A stretch of DNA of 64,000 nt, taken from positions 1 to 64,000 of the forward strand of contig NZ_LUUG01000095.1 of NCBI RefSeq assembly GCF_001644035.1, read 5' to 3'. Below, piece after piece: positions 18,180 through 28,038 of this stretch. Within the stretch, counting starts at the first letter, position 1; every line of letters starts with the position of its first letter. The translations under genes were made by a program, and so were the position numbers. The stretch comes from Methylomonas methanica. Its GTDB lineage: Bacteria > Pseudomonadota > Gammaproteobacteria > Methylococcales > Methylomonadaceae. The notes below the pieces were generated by a model that was not told the origin of the DNA, searched no databases, and saw only the letters and a list, made by a program, of their open reading frames with translations.

Positions 18180-18522
18180 ATCTTCTAATTTTTTCTTCAG
18201 TAATAGGTTTGGGGATAAAGTCAATCCTTAATTGAATTGCCAGATTTTTTACCGCCTCTTGAACATTTGCGGTTAAAAAAGCAATTTGGGCCTCAGGTTG
18301 CAACGGTCGAATCACCGCTGCCGCCGCACCACCTTCCATCACCGGCATGTTGTAATCCAACAAAATAATATCAAACCCAGCCTCGCTGGCCCGGTCAATG
18401 GCCTCTTGGCCGTTTTGGGCTTCCACAAGATTCCAATCGGGATGCGCGTCAAGAATAATTTTTTTAACCATCATTCTCGACATCTTACTGTCGTCGACGA
18501 TCAGACAATTTTTTACAGTCAT
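18169..18522 (-). CDS. CheY-like single-domain response regulator
   Basis: A 117-residue receiver with the acidic pair in CLIVDDSKMSR, phospho-acceptor Asp in IILLDYNMPVMEGG, Thr in AFLTANVQE and Lys in IPKPITEEK. It has no output domain. It is the first gene of the operon with the CheC-like phosphatase, hybrid kinase and GGDEF-EAL regulator. No chemoreceptor, CheA or flagellar gene is near, so a role outside chemotaxis is likely (inference). Confidence 0.92.
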   Translation of the reverse strand: MTVKNCLIVDDSKMSRMMVKKIILDAHPDWNLVEAQNGQEAIDRASEAGFDIILLDYNMPVMEGGAAAAVIRPLQPEAQIAFLTANVQEAVKNLAIQLRIDFIPKPITEEKIRRYVG

Positions 18523-18767
18523 ATACTATTTTCCTCAGTAGACTTATCGCGATTGAACTTTACTATGACCTGCGTAATGCCCGCAGGGTCAACGAGCTAA
18601 ACCTAGGATAGACTAAAAATGGATTCGATAGCCGTTGTCGCGTCTGCCGATGAACGTCTATCCGGCAAAACGTTCATAAGTCGGCTGATCTGCCGCAAGC
18701 CAAGCGACACCGACTAACGGATGCGCTATATCGGAGCATTAACAGCAGCACTTTCAACTTAGAAAAT

Positions 18768-18797
18768 AAAAAAGGCCCGCATTGGCGGGCCTTTTTT
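18768..18797. terminator. Bidirectional rho-independent terminator after ssb
   Basis: Stem GGCCCGC (18774-18780) and GCGGGCC (18785-18791), a four-base loop, six A residues before and six T residues after. It works in both directions and lies just beyond the end of ssb on the minus strand. The rest of the gap 18523-18825 holds no gene that I can see. Confidence 0.9.
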
Positions 18798-18825
18798 CTT
18801 ACGGCGTTAGCAGGTAAGGTGGTAA

Positions 18826-19287
18826 TTAAAACGGGATATCGTCGTCGAAATCGTCATAAGAAGCCGGCGCCGCTTGCGAGCCTGAAGGCGCGGACGGGCG
18901 ATTGTCGTAACTGCTGGCTGGTGGCGTGTTGTTGTCCGAGTAGCTGGCGGTGCCGCCGCTTTTGCTGTCCAGCATATGCATATTGTCGGCCACGATTTCC
19001 GTTGTATAACGTTCCTGACCATCCTGGCCCTGCCACTTCTGCGTACGGATACGGCCTTCTACATAACATTGGCTGCCTTTTTTCAGATACTCGCCGGCGA
19101 TTTTCGCCAGACCGCTGAAAAACACCACCCGATGCCATTCGGTTTCTTCCTTACGTTCATTGGTGTTGCGATCCTTCCAGCGGCGGCTGGTGGCCAAGCG
19201 GATGGTGGTAATCGCGTCGCCACTTGGCATATAGCGTACTTCCGGATCGGCGCCGAGGCGGCCGATCAGCATAACTTTATTTAGCAT
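18826..19287 (-). CDS. ssb: Single-stranded DNA-binding protein
   Basis: A 153-residue SSB. The OB fold occupies residues 1-110 ([53 protein letters not shown]). A flexible Ser/Pro/Asn-rich linker follows, then the acidic tip DDDIPF that recruits replication and repair proteins. Length and tip are typical of proteobacterial SSB. The neighbourhood with an MFS transporter and uvrA is common in gammaproteobacteria. A strong terminator follows it. Confidence 0.97.
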   Translation of the reverse strand: MLNKVMLIGRLGADPEVRYMPSGDAITTIRLATSRRWKDRNTNERKEETEWHRVVFFSGLAKIAGEYLKKGSQCYVEGRIRTQKWQGQDGQERYTTEIVADNMHMLDSKSGGTASYSDNNTPPASSYDNRPSAPSGSQAAPASYDDFDDDIPF

Positions 19288-19323
19288 GGTGTTCTCCGTG
19301 TAAAAATTGCGAGTAACAGCAGC

Positions 19324-20733
19324 TTACTGCCACTGCTTCAAAAAAAGACCTAATTGATTTTTGTCGAGCTGCTGGTTATCGACTTTAAGATAAGCGGCAT
19401 TTTCTTCGAAATGCAGTCGCACTTCCTCAATGCCGTTAATCGCCAGCAAAGCTTTGGAAAATTCCGCTCCACGTTCCGGCTCTACCGCTTGCAAGGACAA
19501 CAGCAAGTTGGCCCAATAACGCGGCGGCGACATAAATAGCGCGATGACTATCCAGCTGGCAGCGATGCCCGCCGAGAATATAAACACCGCCGCAGGGCCG
19601 AACTCACCATACAACCAGCCGCCGGCACCACCGCCTAAAAACGCGCCGAGGAATTGCGCACTGGAATAGATGCCCATGGCCGTGCCTTTCAAATCGCCGG
19701 GCGCGGTTTTAGAAATCAGTGAGGGCAAGGTCGCCTCCAACAGATTAAAACCACAAAAGAAAATCCACAAGCAGGCAATCAAGCCGATTAATTCGCCGTG
19801 GAATAACACAAAGCCGACGTTGGCAATTACCAAGGTAAAAATAGCGCCAATAAATACTTTCTTCATCTGCCGTTTTTTCTCGGCAACGATCACGAAGGGG
19901 ATAATCATCGCCATCGATGTCACCAGCACCGGCAGATACACCATCCAGTGGCTGCCGCCTTGCAAGCCGGCGTCGCGCATCAGTAGCGGCACCACTACGA
20001 AACTGGCCATCAGAATCAAATGCAGCGCAAAAATGCCGTAGTTCAGGCGCAACAAATCGGCATTTTTGATCACCGAACCCAGTTCAGAAGGGATATATTC
20101 GGCATCGCGATGCGTGGTAATTTTTTCCGGGTTAGGCACCACGAACAGAATCACTAAAATCGCCAAGGCCGCCAGCACGGCGATCATCCAAAAGATGCCG
20201 GCGATGCCGAAATGGTCCGCAATGATAGGACCCATCGTAATAGCTACGCCGAACGACACGCCGATGCTGGCGCCTATGGTAGCCATGGCTTTGGTGCGAT
20301 GCACTTCCTGGGTCAAGTCTGCCAGCAACGCCATCACCGCAGCGGAAATTGCCCCGCAACCTTGTAAGGCTCGCCCGATCAAAACGCCATAGATATCGGT
20401 CGCCAGCGCCGCCCAGACACTGCCGGCCACGAACAGAATCAGTCCGATCACAATCACCGTCTTACGGCTGAAGCGGTCGGACAGCAAACCGAACGGAATT
20501 TGCAGGATGGCCTGGGTCAGGCCGTAGATACCCATGGTCAAACCGACCAATTTGGGTGTTGATCCGGGCATTTGTTCGGTGAACAGCGACAACACCGGCA
20601 GCAGCATGAACAAACCCAGCATTCTGAGTGCGTAGATACTGGCCAGCGATACGGTAGCCCGCTTCTCCATGGCCGTCATCGGACTGGTAATATCCTGAAC
20701 CTGTGTCAAACCAAACTCCCCTTTGCCTTGCAT
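19324..20733 (-). CDS. MFS transporter, YajR-like, with C-terminal ferredoxin-fold domain
   Basis: A 469-residue inner-membrane transporter with 12 predicted membrane helices. The MFS motif A is GLLSDRFSRKTVIVIG after helix 2. After the last helix a soluble domain of about 70 residues (INGIEEVRLHFEENAAYLKV) resembles the YAM domain of E. coli YajR, whose substrate is not established. It is divergent from uvrA and lies upstream of ssb. The start at 20733 is uncertain because ATGs at 20679 and 20670 would also keep helix 1. Confidence 0.85.
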   Translation of the reverse strand: MQGKGEFGLTQVQDITSPMTAMEKRATVSLASIYALRMLGLFMLLPVLSLFTEQMPGSTPKLVGLTMGIYGLTQAILQIPFGLLSDRFSRKTVIVIGLILFVAGSVWAALATDIYGVLIGRALQGCGAISAAVMALLADLTQEVHRTKAMATIGASIGVSFGVAITMGPIIADHFGIAGIFWMIAVLAALAILVILFVVPNPEKITTHRDAEYIPSELGSVIKNADLLRLNYGIFALHLILMASFVVVPLLMRDAGLQGGSHWMVYLPVLVTSMAMIIPFVIVAEKKRQMKKVFIGAIFTLVIANVGFVLFHGELIGLIACLWIFFCGFNLLEATLPSLISKTAPGDLKGTAMGIYSSAQFLGAFLGGGAGGWLYGEFGPAAVFIFSAGIAASWIVIALFMSPPRYWANLLLSLQAVEPERGAEFSKALLAINGIEEVRLHFEENAAYLKVDNQQLDKNQLGLFLKQWQ

Positions 20734-20796
20734 CTTTAAAGGTGGCTATAGTACCAGTTTATGGGCATCTGGCTCCAGCGTGGCAACCAATCCCCT

Positions 20797-20826
20797 TTGC
20801 CCTATAGGTGTCTTAGCCCGTATAGT
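20797..20826 (+). promoter_or_regulatory. Possible sigma-70 promoter of uvrA
   Basis: TTGCCC (20797-20802) and TATAGT (20821-20826) are separated by 18 bases and lie 35 bases before the uvrA start codon. No LexA box of the CTGT-N8-ACAG type is present in the divergent region, so SOS control of uvrA is not apparent. Confidence 0.4.
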
Positions 20827-20860
20827 AAGGGGTTGTTAAAAATCCCAGGAAGGCACAGCA

Positions 20861-23677
20861 GTGGACACCATCAGCATACGCGGCGCCCGCACTCATAATC
20901 TGAAAAACATCGATCTGGACTTGCCGCGTGACAAGTTGATCGTCATCACCGGCTTGTCCGGCTCCGGCAAGTCTTCGTTGGCGTTTGACACCATTTACGC
21001 GGAAGGCCAGCGCCGTTACGTCGAATCGCTGTCCGCTTACGCCCGGCAGTTTCTGTCGATGATGGAGAAGCCGGACGTCGATCATATCGAAGGCTTGTCC
21101 CCGGCGATTTCCATCGAACAAAAATCCACCTCGCACAATCCGCGTTCTACCGTCGGTACCATCACCGAGATTTACGATTATCTGCGGCTGCTTTATGCCA
21201 GAGTCGGCATTCCACGCTGCCCGGAGCACGGCGTTTCCCTAGAAGCGCAAACCGTCAGCCAAATGGTCGATCAAGTCTTGGCGCAACCGGAAGGCGAGCG
21301 CTGGATGTTGCTGGCGCCGGTGATCAACGACCGCAAGGGCGAACACGTGTTGCTCCTGGAAGACTTGAAAGCCCAAGGTTTTTTGCGCGCCCGCATCGAC
21401 GGCGAAGTCTATGAACTGGACGAGCCGCCGGCCCTGGATTTGAAGAAGAAACATACCATCGAAGTTATCGTTGATCGTTTCAAAATTCGCGACGACATCG
21501 CACTGCGCTTGGCCGAATCCTTCGAAACCGCGCTGCGCTTATCCGAAGGTCTGGCGATTGCCGCCTCAATGGAAAGCGATCAACAGCTACTATTCTCGGA
21601 ACGTTATGCCTGCCCACATTGCGGCTATAGCCTGAGCGAACTGGAACCGCGCATTTTCTCCTTCAATAACCCAAAAGGCGCCTGCCCGAGTTGCGACGGC
21701 CTGGGCGTGCGCCAGCATTTCGATCCGCAGTTGGTGGTACACAACCCGGAAATCAGTTTGGCCGGTGGTGCGGTGCGCGGCTGGGACCGGCGCAATGCCT
21801 ATTACTACCAGATTATTTGCGCCTTGGCCGCGCACTATAATTTCGATCCGGAAGCGCCGTTTTCGCATATCTCCAAGGACATTCAGGCCGCTATTCTGTA
21901 CGGTAGCGGCGACGAGAAAATCAGCTTTACCTTCCAGATGGGCAACGGCAAACCCAAAGCCAGCCGTCACGCCTTCGAAGGCATTATTCCGAATATGGAA
22001 CGCCGCTACCATGAAAGTGACTCGCAAATGGTTCGGGACGAATTATCCAAGTATCTGGCCCAACAGACTTGCGCGGTGTGCGATGGCGCTCGTTTAAACC
22101 TGGGCGCGCGCAATGTGTTTGTCGACGAGCAACCCTTGCATCACGTCACCCGCTTGCCCATTAAGCAAACGCTCGGCTTTTTTCAGGGTCTGAATATTCC
22201 GGGACACCGTGGCGAGATCGCCGCCAAGATCAACAAGGAAATTCAGGAGCGGCTGGAGTTTTTAGTCAACGTCGGTTTGGATTATCTGACCCTGGATCGC
22301 AGCGCCGACACCCTGTCCGGCGGCGAAGCGCAGCGCATCCGCCTGGCCAGTCAGATCGGCGCCGGTCTGGTGGGGGTCATGTACGTGCTGGACGAACCGT
22401 CGATCGGCTTGCACCAACGCGATAACGAACGCTTGCTCAACACCTTATACCGGTTGCGCGATTTGGGTAATACGGTGATCGTGGTCGAACACGACGAAGA
22501 TGCCATCCGCGCCGCTGATCATGTGGTCGACATCGGCCCTGGTGCCGGCGTGCACGGCGGGCAAATCGTCTCGCAAGGCACGCCGGCGCATATTCTGGCC
22601 GATCCCAACTCCTTGACCGGCCAGTATTTGTCCGGCAGCTTGAGCATAGAGATCCCCAAAAAAACCACGCCGCGCGACCCGAGCAAACAAGTCACTATCC
22701 GTAAAGCCAGCGGCAACAATCTGCAAAACGTCGATGTCAGCTTTCCGGTGGGTTTGATGACCTGCGTTACCGGCGTATCGGGTTCGGGTAAATCGACGTT
22801 GATCAACGACACTTTGTATAGCCACGCCGCCCGGCTGATTAACGGCGCCAGTTGCATTCCAGCACCCTGCGAGGCTATTGAAGGTCTGGAGCAATTCGAC
22901 AAAGTGGTGGACATCGATCAAAGTCCCATCGGCCGTACCCCGCGCTCCAACCCGGCCACCTACACCGGCATATTCACGCCAGTACGCGAGTTGTTTGCCG
23001 CGACGCCGGAAGCCCGCTCGCGTGGCTACACGCCGGGCCGCTTCAGTTTCAATGTCAAAGGCGGCCGCTGCGAAGCCTGCGCCGGCGACGGCGTCATTAA
23101 AGTAGAAATGCATTTTCTGCCGGACATCTTCGTACCCTGCGACATCTGCCACGGCAAACGCTACAATCGCGAAACCCTGGAAGTCCGCTACAAAGGCAAG
23201 ACCATCCACGAAGTGCTGGAAATGACCGTGGAAGATGCAGCGGCGTTTTTCTCGGCGATACCCAGCCTGGCCCGCAAACTGCACACGCTAATCGACGTCG
23301 GCCTGAGCTACATCACCCTGGGCCAGAACGCTGTGACCCTGTCCGGTGGCGAAGCGCAACGTGTCAAGCTGGCGAAAGAGCTATCGAAGCGCGACACCGG
23401 CACCACCCTTTACATTCTCGACGAACCCACCACCGGTCTGCACTTTCACGACATCAAACAATTGTTGACCGTGCTGCACACCCTGCGCGACCACGGCAAC
23501 ACCGTCATCATCATCGAACACAACCTTGACGTGATCAAAACCGCCGACTGGATTGTGGACATGGGCCCGGAAGGCGGCAGCGGCGGCGGCATGCTGGTGG
23601 CGGAAGGCACACCGAAGCAGATTGCCAAACACAAGAAGTCGCACACCGGGACGTATTTGCAGCGGTTTTTTGCGTGA
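20861..23677 (+). CDS. uvrA: Excinuclease ABC subunit A
   Basis: A 938-residue UvrA, the damage-recognition ATPase of nucleotide excision repair. Two ABC modules are complete. The first has Walker [10 protein letters not shown], signature [16 protein letters not shown] and Walker [12 protein letters not shown]. The second has [25 protein letters not shown] and [11 protein letters not shown]. The zinc-binding modules are CPHCGY with CPSCDG and CEACAGDG with CDICHGK. It starts with GTG after AGGAAG. Length and motif order are standard. Confidence 0.98.
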   Translation: MDTISIRGARTHNLKNIDLDLPRDKLIVITGLSGSGKSSLAFDTIYAEGQRRYVESLSAYARQFLSMMEKPDVDHIEGLSPAISIEQKSTSHNPRSTVGTITEIYDYLRLLYARVGIPRCPEHGVSLEAQTVSQMVDQVLAQPEGERWMLLAPVINDRKGEHVLLLEDLKAQGFLRARIDGEVYELDEPPALDLKKKHTIEVIVDRFKIRDDIALRLAESFETALRLSEGLAIAASMESDQQLLFSERYACPHCGYSLSELEPRIFSFNNPKGACPSCDGLGVRQHFDPQLVVHNPEISLAGGAVRGWDRRNAYYYQIICALAAHYNFDPEAPFSHISKDIQAAILYGSGDEKISFTFQMGNGKPKASRHAFEGIIPNMERRYHESDSQMVRDELSKYLAQQTCAVCDGARLNLGARNVFVDEQPLHHVTRLPIKQTLGFFQGLNIPGHRGEIAAKINKEIQERLEFLVNVGLDYLTLDRSADTLSGGEAQRIRLASQIGAGLVGVMYVLDEPSIGLHQRDNERLLNTLYRLRDLGNTVIVVEHDEDAIRAADHVVDIGPGAGVHGGQIVSQGTPAHILADPNSLTGQYLSGSLSIEIPKKTTPRDPSKQVTIRKASGNNLQNVDVSFPVGLMTCVTGVSGSGKSTLINDTLYSHAARLINGASCIPAPCEAIEGLEQFDKVVDIDQSPIGRTPRSNPATYTGIFTPVRELFAATPEARSRGYTPGRFSFNVKGGRCEACAGDGVIKVEMHFLPDIFVPCDICHGKRYNRETLEVRYKGKTIHEVLEMTVEDAAAFFSAIPSLARKLHTLIDVGLSYITLGQNAVTLSGGEAQRVKLAKELSKRDTGTTLYILDEPTTGLHFHDIKQLLTVLHTLRDHGNTVIIIEHNLDVIKTADWIVDMGPEGGSGGGMLVAEGTPKQIAKHKKSHTGTYLQRFFA

Positions 23678-23692
23678 GTTACCGTTGAAACC

Positions 23693-24073
23693 ATGAACGA
23701 GTTGCAAGCAGAAATAAGCCAAGCGATTCAGGCTAATGCCGCAGTCGATGCGATTTATCTGTACGGCTCCCGTGCCAAGAATACCGCCCGGCCGGATAGC
23801 GATTGGGACATTGCGGTCATTTTCAGCGATTACGAAACCGATCCGCTGGAACGGGCGGTGCGACCGCAAATGCTGGAAGCCGAAGTCGAACGCGAGTTAA
23901 AACGCTACAATCAAATCAGCATCGTCGATCTGGAAACCGCGCCGGCCTTGCTGCAAGTTGGTATCTTGCAGTCGGCTGTCAAATGGTACGACCGCAACGT
24001 GCCGCATGTCAGACGCATTGAGCAAAGCATCTGGTCGAAATGGGAAAAGGATTATGAGAGATATTGCTTATGA
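23693..24073 (+). CDS. mntA: MntA-like minimal nucleotidyltransferase (antitoxin)
   Basis: A 126-residue protein with the polymerase-beta nucleotidyltransferase motif: GSRAKNTARPDSDWD supplies GSx10DxD, with a further Asp in SIVDLETAP. In known MntA/HepT pairs this enzyme silences its HEPN partner by adding AMP residues to a Tyr. The stop overlaps the HEPN gene by 20 bases, as is usual for these pairs. The gene lies 16 bases after uvrA and may be transcribed with it. Confidence 0.88.
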   Translation: MNELQAEISQAIQANAAVDAIYLYGSRAKNTARPDSDWDIAVIFSDYETDPLERAVRPQMLEAEVERELKRYNQISIVDLETAPALLQVGILQSAVKWYDRNVPHVRRIEQSIWSKWEKDYERYCL

Positions 24074-24500
24074 ACAGGCGCTGATGCGCCACCGCCGCAA
24101 AATGCTGCGTATTCTGGACGAGTACGGCCAGGAAAATACCAACACCTGGACCGAGCGCGACCTGCTGGCGATACAGCGCGCATTACAGGTCTATATCGAA
24201 GCCTTCATTGGCATGGCGCGTTATGTCGTCCAGCAAAAATACCAGCTGACAGTCAGCCAATCGCGCGAAGCGTTGGACGAATTGAAAAGCCACGGCGATT
24301 TGCCGGCCGATCAGCATGCCGAGCTGATGAAAATCCTCGGTTTCCGCAACGTGCTGGTGCACGACTACCTAGACCTCAACGACGGCATCGTGCAAGCCAT
24401 AGTCACCAAAAAGCAGTATGCGATTTTGGAGGAATGGATGGTGCTTTGGCAGGGGGAATTGGATGAATGTGGGCCAGAATGCCCCAATGGGAATAAGTGA
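24054..24500 (+). CDS. hepT: HepT-like HEPN ribonuclease (toxin)
   Basis: A 148-residue all-helical HEPN protein (DUF86). The catalytic motif is RNVLVHDY, the Rx4HxY form in which the Tyr is the known AMPylation target of MntA. The ATG at 24054 follows GGAAAAGG. A longer frame opening at 23958 would only read the mntA gene out of frame. With the preceding gene it makes a complete type VII toxin-antitoxin pair. Confidence 0.88.
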   Translation: MRDIAYEQALMRHRRKMLRILDEYGQENTNTWTERDLLAIQRALQVYIEAFIGMARYVVQQKYQLTVSQSREALDELKSHGDLPADQHAELMKILGFRNVLVHDYLDLNDGIVQAIVTKKQYAILEEWMVLWQGELDECGPECPNGNK

Positions 24501-24844
24501 GCCGATAGGCGGTTCAGGCGCTCCCAAAGGAACCGCTAACAATTAGCTTTATTCTTTGGCAGCGTCCGACCCTAAGGCGACATTCACCACCTTGTTTATC
24601 AGTCGTCTAGTTAAGATCCAATTCCAGACATTCAGATTATTCTTACTGAGAAAATTCATAAAACGATTTTCATCTTAGTCATGTCGATCATGGATGTATT
24701 TTGGTGATTTAGGGGGTTATGTTTACGAACCACCCTCGCTACTTGGGGCTAATCCTTACCAGTTTTATAAAGATCACGTCTTTAATATTAGCTGTATAGT
24801 TACCCTTCAAAATATATATCTACAGCAAATAAATTGAGGTTCTC
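24501..24844. other. Intergenic stretch after the toxin-antitoxin pair
   Basis: No gene is seen. A hairpin with arms GCGGTTC and GAACCGC lies at about 24508-24535, too weak and without a T-run to be called a terminator. The sequence becomes AT-rich towards the DUF302 gene, where a promoter is likely, but no clear -35/-10 pair could be fixed. Confidence 0.4.
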
Positions 24845-25228
24845 ATGTATTACGTTGTCACAACAGATAAATCATTTGACCACGCATCGGCCGACCTTGA
24901 GTTAGCCGTTAAAAATCATGGCTACGGGGTGTTGCATGTTCACGACTTGGGAGGAACGCTACGCAGCAAAGGCTTAGCGTTTGATAACGAATGCAAGATT
25001 TTTGAAGTCTGCAATCCGAGTCAGGCCGCAAAAGTATTGTCCATCGACATGCGCCTGAACATGGCCTTGCCTTGCCGTATTTCGGTGTTCACCGAGCAAG
25101 GTAAGGTCAAGATTGGGCTGATCAAACCAGCACAGATGCTTTCGACACTCTCCCAGGACAAGGCATTAGCTGAAGTAGCCAAAGAAGTTGAAGAAAAAAC
25201 CATGCAGATGGTTGACGAGGCGAAGTGA
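24845..25228 (+). CDS. DUF302 family protein
   Basis: A 127-residue protein with the DUF302 pattern: SFDHASADLELAVKNHGYGV near the N-terminus, CKIFEVCNPSQAAKVLS, then LPCRISVFTEQGKVKIGLIK. It carries conserved Cys residues at about 42, 48 and 77. DUF302 proteins have a small alpha/beta fold and no established reaction. No signal peptide is seen, so it is probably cytoplasmic. It stands alone, with about 240 bases before the next gene. Confidence 0.85.
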   Translation: MYYVVTTDKSFDHASADLELAVKNHGYGVLHVHDLGGTLRSKGLAFDNECKIFEVCNPSQAAKVLSIDMRLNMALPCRISVFTEQGKVKIGLIKPAQMLSTLSQDKALAEVAKEVEEKTMQMVDEAK

Positions 25229-25468
25229 GTATTGTCCACATGAACGACTTTATCAGTAGGATTGGGCGAAATTGGCACCTCTGAAAATATAGTCGCCAGT
25301 TTCCAGCGAGCATATGGGCAGTCTTGAAAGTGGTCGCCATTGATTGACAGCCGGCGACTCTGCTGCCGAAGTTACTACTATAGCTCTGGCCTATTTCAAA
25401 TACGGGACATTTCTATGACGCCCATACAGACACCTTTCATATTCCTCTAACTTTTGTATTGATCGAAC

Positions 25469-26212
25469 ATGAATCGCACACTCGTTAATATAATCATCGA
25501 TCTGGTTGCGGCACTACTGTTTTTGGGGATGATCGCAACGGGATATTTGTTACGTTTTCCCTTGCCGCCAGGTAGTAATAAGACCCTCACATTATGGGGT
25601 TTAGGTCGGCATCAATGGGGCGATATTCATTTCTGGATCAGCTTGGGGCTTCTAACTGTGCTGATAATTCATCTGGCTCTCCATTGGAATTGGATTGTCA
25701 CGGTGATCGGTAAGCGTTGTAACCTCATAAAAACCTCGCAACCTTCGTTACTACGTAGCGCGATTTGGACCCTTGGTGTATTTACAGTGTTATGTATCGC
25801 GTTCGGCTGGCTTGCGCAGAGGGATGTTAAAGCATTACATCAGTCCATTTGTTCATCTGTGTCTGGTAAGGATCAAATCAACACACAAGATCATGATCTA
25901 CATACTGATGAACCAAGCACACCTCAAGCTAATACCCTGGGCTGGGACGATGTATATCCGATTTTTGCAACAAACTGTCTCGATTGCCACGGTCCGCAGA
26001 AAAACTTAGCCGGTTTTCGAGTCGACCGTTTAGAAGATTTCTTCAAAAATAACGGTCACGCATCTTTAGTTACGCCAGGACAGAGCAGCCAAAGTCCTCT
26101 GATTGCTATCATTTCAGGGAAGCGAGCCAACATGGCAATGGCTGAAAGCCATAAACTTTCTGAGACAGAAGTGTCTCTTATCACAACCTGGATTGACCAA
26201 GGGGCGAAATAA
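25469..26212 (+). CDS. DUF4405 membrane domain fused to a c-type cytochrome
   Basis: A 247-residue fusion. Residues 1-85 hold two membrane helices and His residues (48, 54, 68, 72) of the DUF4405 type, probably ligands for b-type haem. A third membrane helix lies at 96-116. The soluble part after it carries one haem c site, CLDCH at 170-174, in a setting (YPIFATNCLDCHGP, then LVTPGQSSQSPL) like planctomycete-type cytochrome domains. The probable role is electron transfer across or at the periplasmic side of the inner membrane. No partner oxidoreductase is adjacent. Confidence 0.8.
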   Translation: MNRTLVNIIIDLVAALLFLGMIATGYLLRFPLPPGSNKTLTLWGLGRHQWGDIHFWISLGLLTVLIIHLALHWNWIVTVIGKRCNLIKTSQPSLLRSAIWTLGVFTVLCIAFGWLAQRDVKALHQSICSSVSGKDQINTQDHDLHTDEPSTPQANTLGWDDVYPIFATNCLDCHGPQKNLAGFRVDRLEDFFKNNGHASLVTPGQSSQSPLIAIISGKRANMAMAESHKLSETEVSLITTWIDQGAK

Positions 26213-26222
26213 CAAGCAGAGA

Positions 26223-26403
26223 CCCTCGATTCCGCTAACGCTGCATCAAGGTTACGCAAGACCAGCTCCGGTCGTGCAATCGTAAACACTATCTGGCGGC
26301 TATCCATTCCACTGCGGTCACTGAAGCAAATAGCCTCGATGTAATCGAGGGATCGAAGGCCCAATCCCTCGATTTCGCTAGCGCTGCATCGAGGCTACAG
26401 AAG
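26223..26403. repeat. Cluster of three related short repeats
   Basis: Two direct copies of a 38-base unit beginning CCCTCGATT lie at 26223-26260 and 26366-26403, sharing GCTGCATC and GAGGCTAC-like ends. Between them, at 26331-26352, is an inverted and internally deleted copy (TAGCCTCGATG joined to TAATCGAGGG). The gap 26213-26541 holds nothing else recognised. Confidence 0.6.
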
Positions 26404-26541
26404 CTCCATTCGATGGCCACTGATTAGACGTGCAATTGGCTGACAACTGTCGGATAAAATAAAGCGAGAAATCCACCCAATTGACTTTGCACGGTGATTT
26501 AATCGCCCTTAAACCGCACATAAAGAGGTTTTCTTCCCATA

Positions 26542-27006
26542 ATGTCCCACCGCATCGGTATCATCTCCGACACCCACAGCTTGCTCCGCCCTGAAGCGCT
26601 GGCGATTTTGCAAGGCTGCGAGCGTATTATCCACGCCGGCGACGTCGGCAAGCCTGAGGTATTAAAACAGCTAAATGAATTGGCGCCGGTAACGGCGGTA
26701 CGCGGTAACAACGATAAAGGCGCTTGGGCCGAGGAGTTGCCGGTCAGCGCCAGCATTACGGTAGGACAAGTTTCAATTTACCTGATCCACGATCTGGCCG
26801 AGCTGCCCGTCGATCCGGTCGCGGCCGGGATTCGCGTCGTCATCTCTGGCCATTCGCATAAACCATCGATTCAAGAGCGCCACGGGGTGTTGTATCTCAA
26901 CCCCGGCAGTGCCGGTCCGCGCCGTTTCAAATTGCCGGTTACCGTTGCCGAGCTGGTCATCAATAACGCAAAAGTCGAAGCGAGAATCGTCGAGTTGGGG
27001 GTTTGA
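26542..27006 (+). CDS. YfcE/MJ0936-type metallophosphoesterase
   Basis: A 154-residue calcineurin-like phosphoesterase with all metal-binding boxes: GIISDTH, HAGDVG, VRGNND and ISGHSHKP, plus LNPGS near the end. Members hydrolyse phosphodiesters such as bis-pNPP in vitro, and their natural substrates are mostly unknown. It is cytoplasmic and about 100 bases upstream of the arylamine N-acetyltransferase gene. Confidence 0.92.
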   Translation: MSHRIGIISDTHSLLRPEALAILQGCERIIHAGDVGKPEVLKQLNELAPVTAVRGNNDKGAWAEELPVSASITVGQVSIYLIHDLAELPVDPVAAGIRVVISGHSHKPSIQERHGVLYLNPGSAGPRRFKLPVTVAELVINNAKVEARIVELGV

Positions 27007-27103
27007 AACTGTTTACACTAATCTGTTATCTTTCGCGGCTACGATATCCTGTAGCCGCAAAACTCGCGCCCTTTACCGATTATTTAACATTCAAGATTGA
27101 TCC

Positions 27104-27910
27104 ATGAGTTTCGACTTTAACGCTTACCTAAACCGCATCGGCATAGACAAACCCCAGCCCACGCTCGCCGGCCTGAGCCAATTGCAGCAGGCGCAACTCG
27201 GCGCTATTCCGTTTGAAAACATCAATCCGCTGTTGGGCTTGGTGCCTGATTTGGAAACGGCGGCGTTGATGGAAAAGATCGTCGCCAGTCGGCGCGGCGG
27301 TTACTGTTTCGAATTGAACGGCTTATTTTCCCAGGCCCTGGATGAATTGGGATTTGCCTATCAGCCGATTATGGCCCGGGTGCGGATGGGCCGCAGCGAG
27401 GGCGGACCGCGTCTGCATTTGGCGTTTATTGTGGAGGCTGAAGGCGACTCCTGGCTGGTCGATGCCGGCTTCGGCGGCCCCAGCCATTATCGGCCGCTTC
27501 GTCTGAGTACCGAGCAGGAGCAAAGCCAGGACCACAATCAGTTTCGGCTGCGCCATGAAACGGCATCGGGAGAAACCGTGCTGGAGCGACTGCAAAACGG
27601 CGAGTGGTTTGCCTTGTATAGTTTCGATCGCTCCAAGGTGCAACGCTGCGACCTGGACGCGGCCAACCTGGTATGCACAACCTGGGATCAATCGCTGCTG
27701 TCGCAAAATTTGTTGGTCTGCCGCAATACCGTCGAGGGCTGGGTGCAATTGTTTAATACCAATTTTTCGAGATACCAAGCGGGTGAGCAAATCAGTCATT
27801 CAGTCGAAAGCAGGGCGCATTTAAGCGATTTGCTGAGCGGACAGTTTGATATCGAACTTGATAATCAGCAGTTGCGTCGGCTCGCCGAACGCTTAGATTT
27901 AAGCAGTTAG
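27104..27910 (+). CDS. nat: Arylamine N-acetyltransferase
   Basis: A 268-residue acetyl-CoA-dependent enzyme. The catalytic triad is visible: Cys in RRGGYCFELNGLF, His in RLHLAFIVE and Asp in WLVDAGFGG. The N-terminal PFENINPLLG motif is also typical. The enzyme acetylates aromatic amines or hydrazines, and the native substrate cannot be told from the sequence. Length is normal for the family. Confidence 0.95.
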   Translation: MSFDFNAYLNRIGIDKPQPTLAGLSQLQQAQLGAIPFENINPLLGLVPDLETAALMEKIVASRRGGYCFELNGLFSQALDELGFAYQPIMARVRMGRSEGGPRLHLAFIVEAEGDSWLVDAGFGGPSHYRPLRLSTEQEQSQDHNQFRLRHETASGETVLERLQNGEWFALYSFDRSKVQRCDLDAANLVCTTWDQSLLSQNLLVCRNTVEGWVQLFNTNFSRYQAGEQISHSVESRAHLSDLLSGQFDIELDNQQLRRLAERLDLSS

Positions 27911-28038
27911 CAATAGATTGCCTGATTATCAGGATGCTTCAGCTGAATTCCTCGCGTATCGTCTGCAGTTTGCTTTGGGTTTCATTGGGGATGAACTAAA
28001 TTTTGTTGATCGCCTATCGGGGTGAACGGGGGAACTGT

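Noticed and set aside
18523-18767. Small gene between cheY and the ssb terminator
   Set aside because: No frame with a ribosome-binding site or family motif was seen.
20734-20860. LexA (SOS) box in front of uvrA
   Set aside because: No CTGT-N8-ACAG sequence is present in the divergent region.
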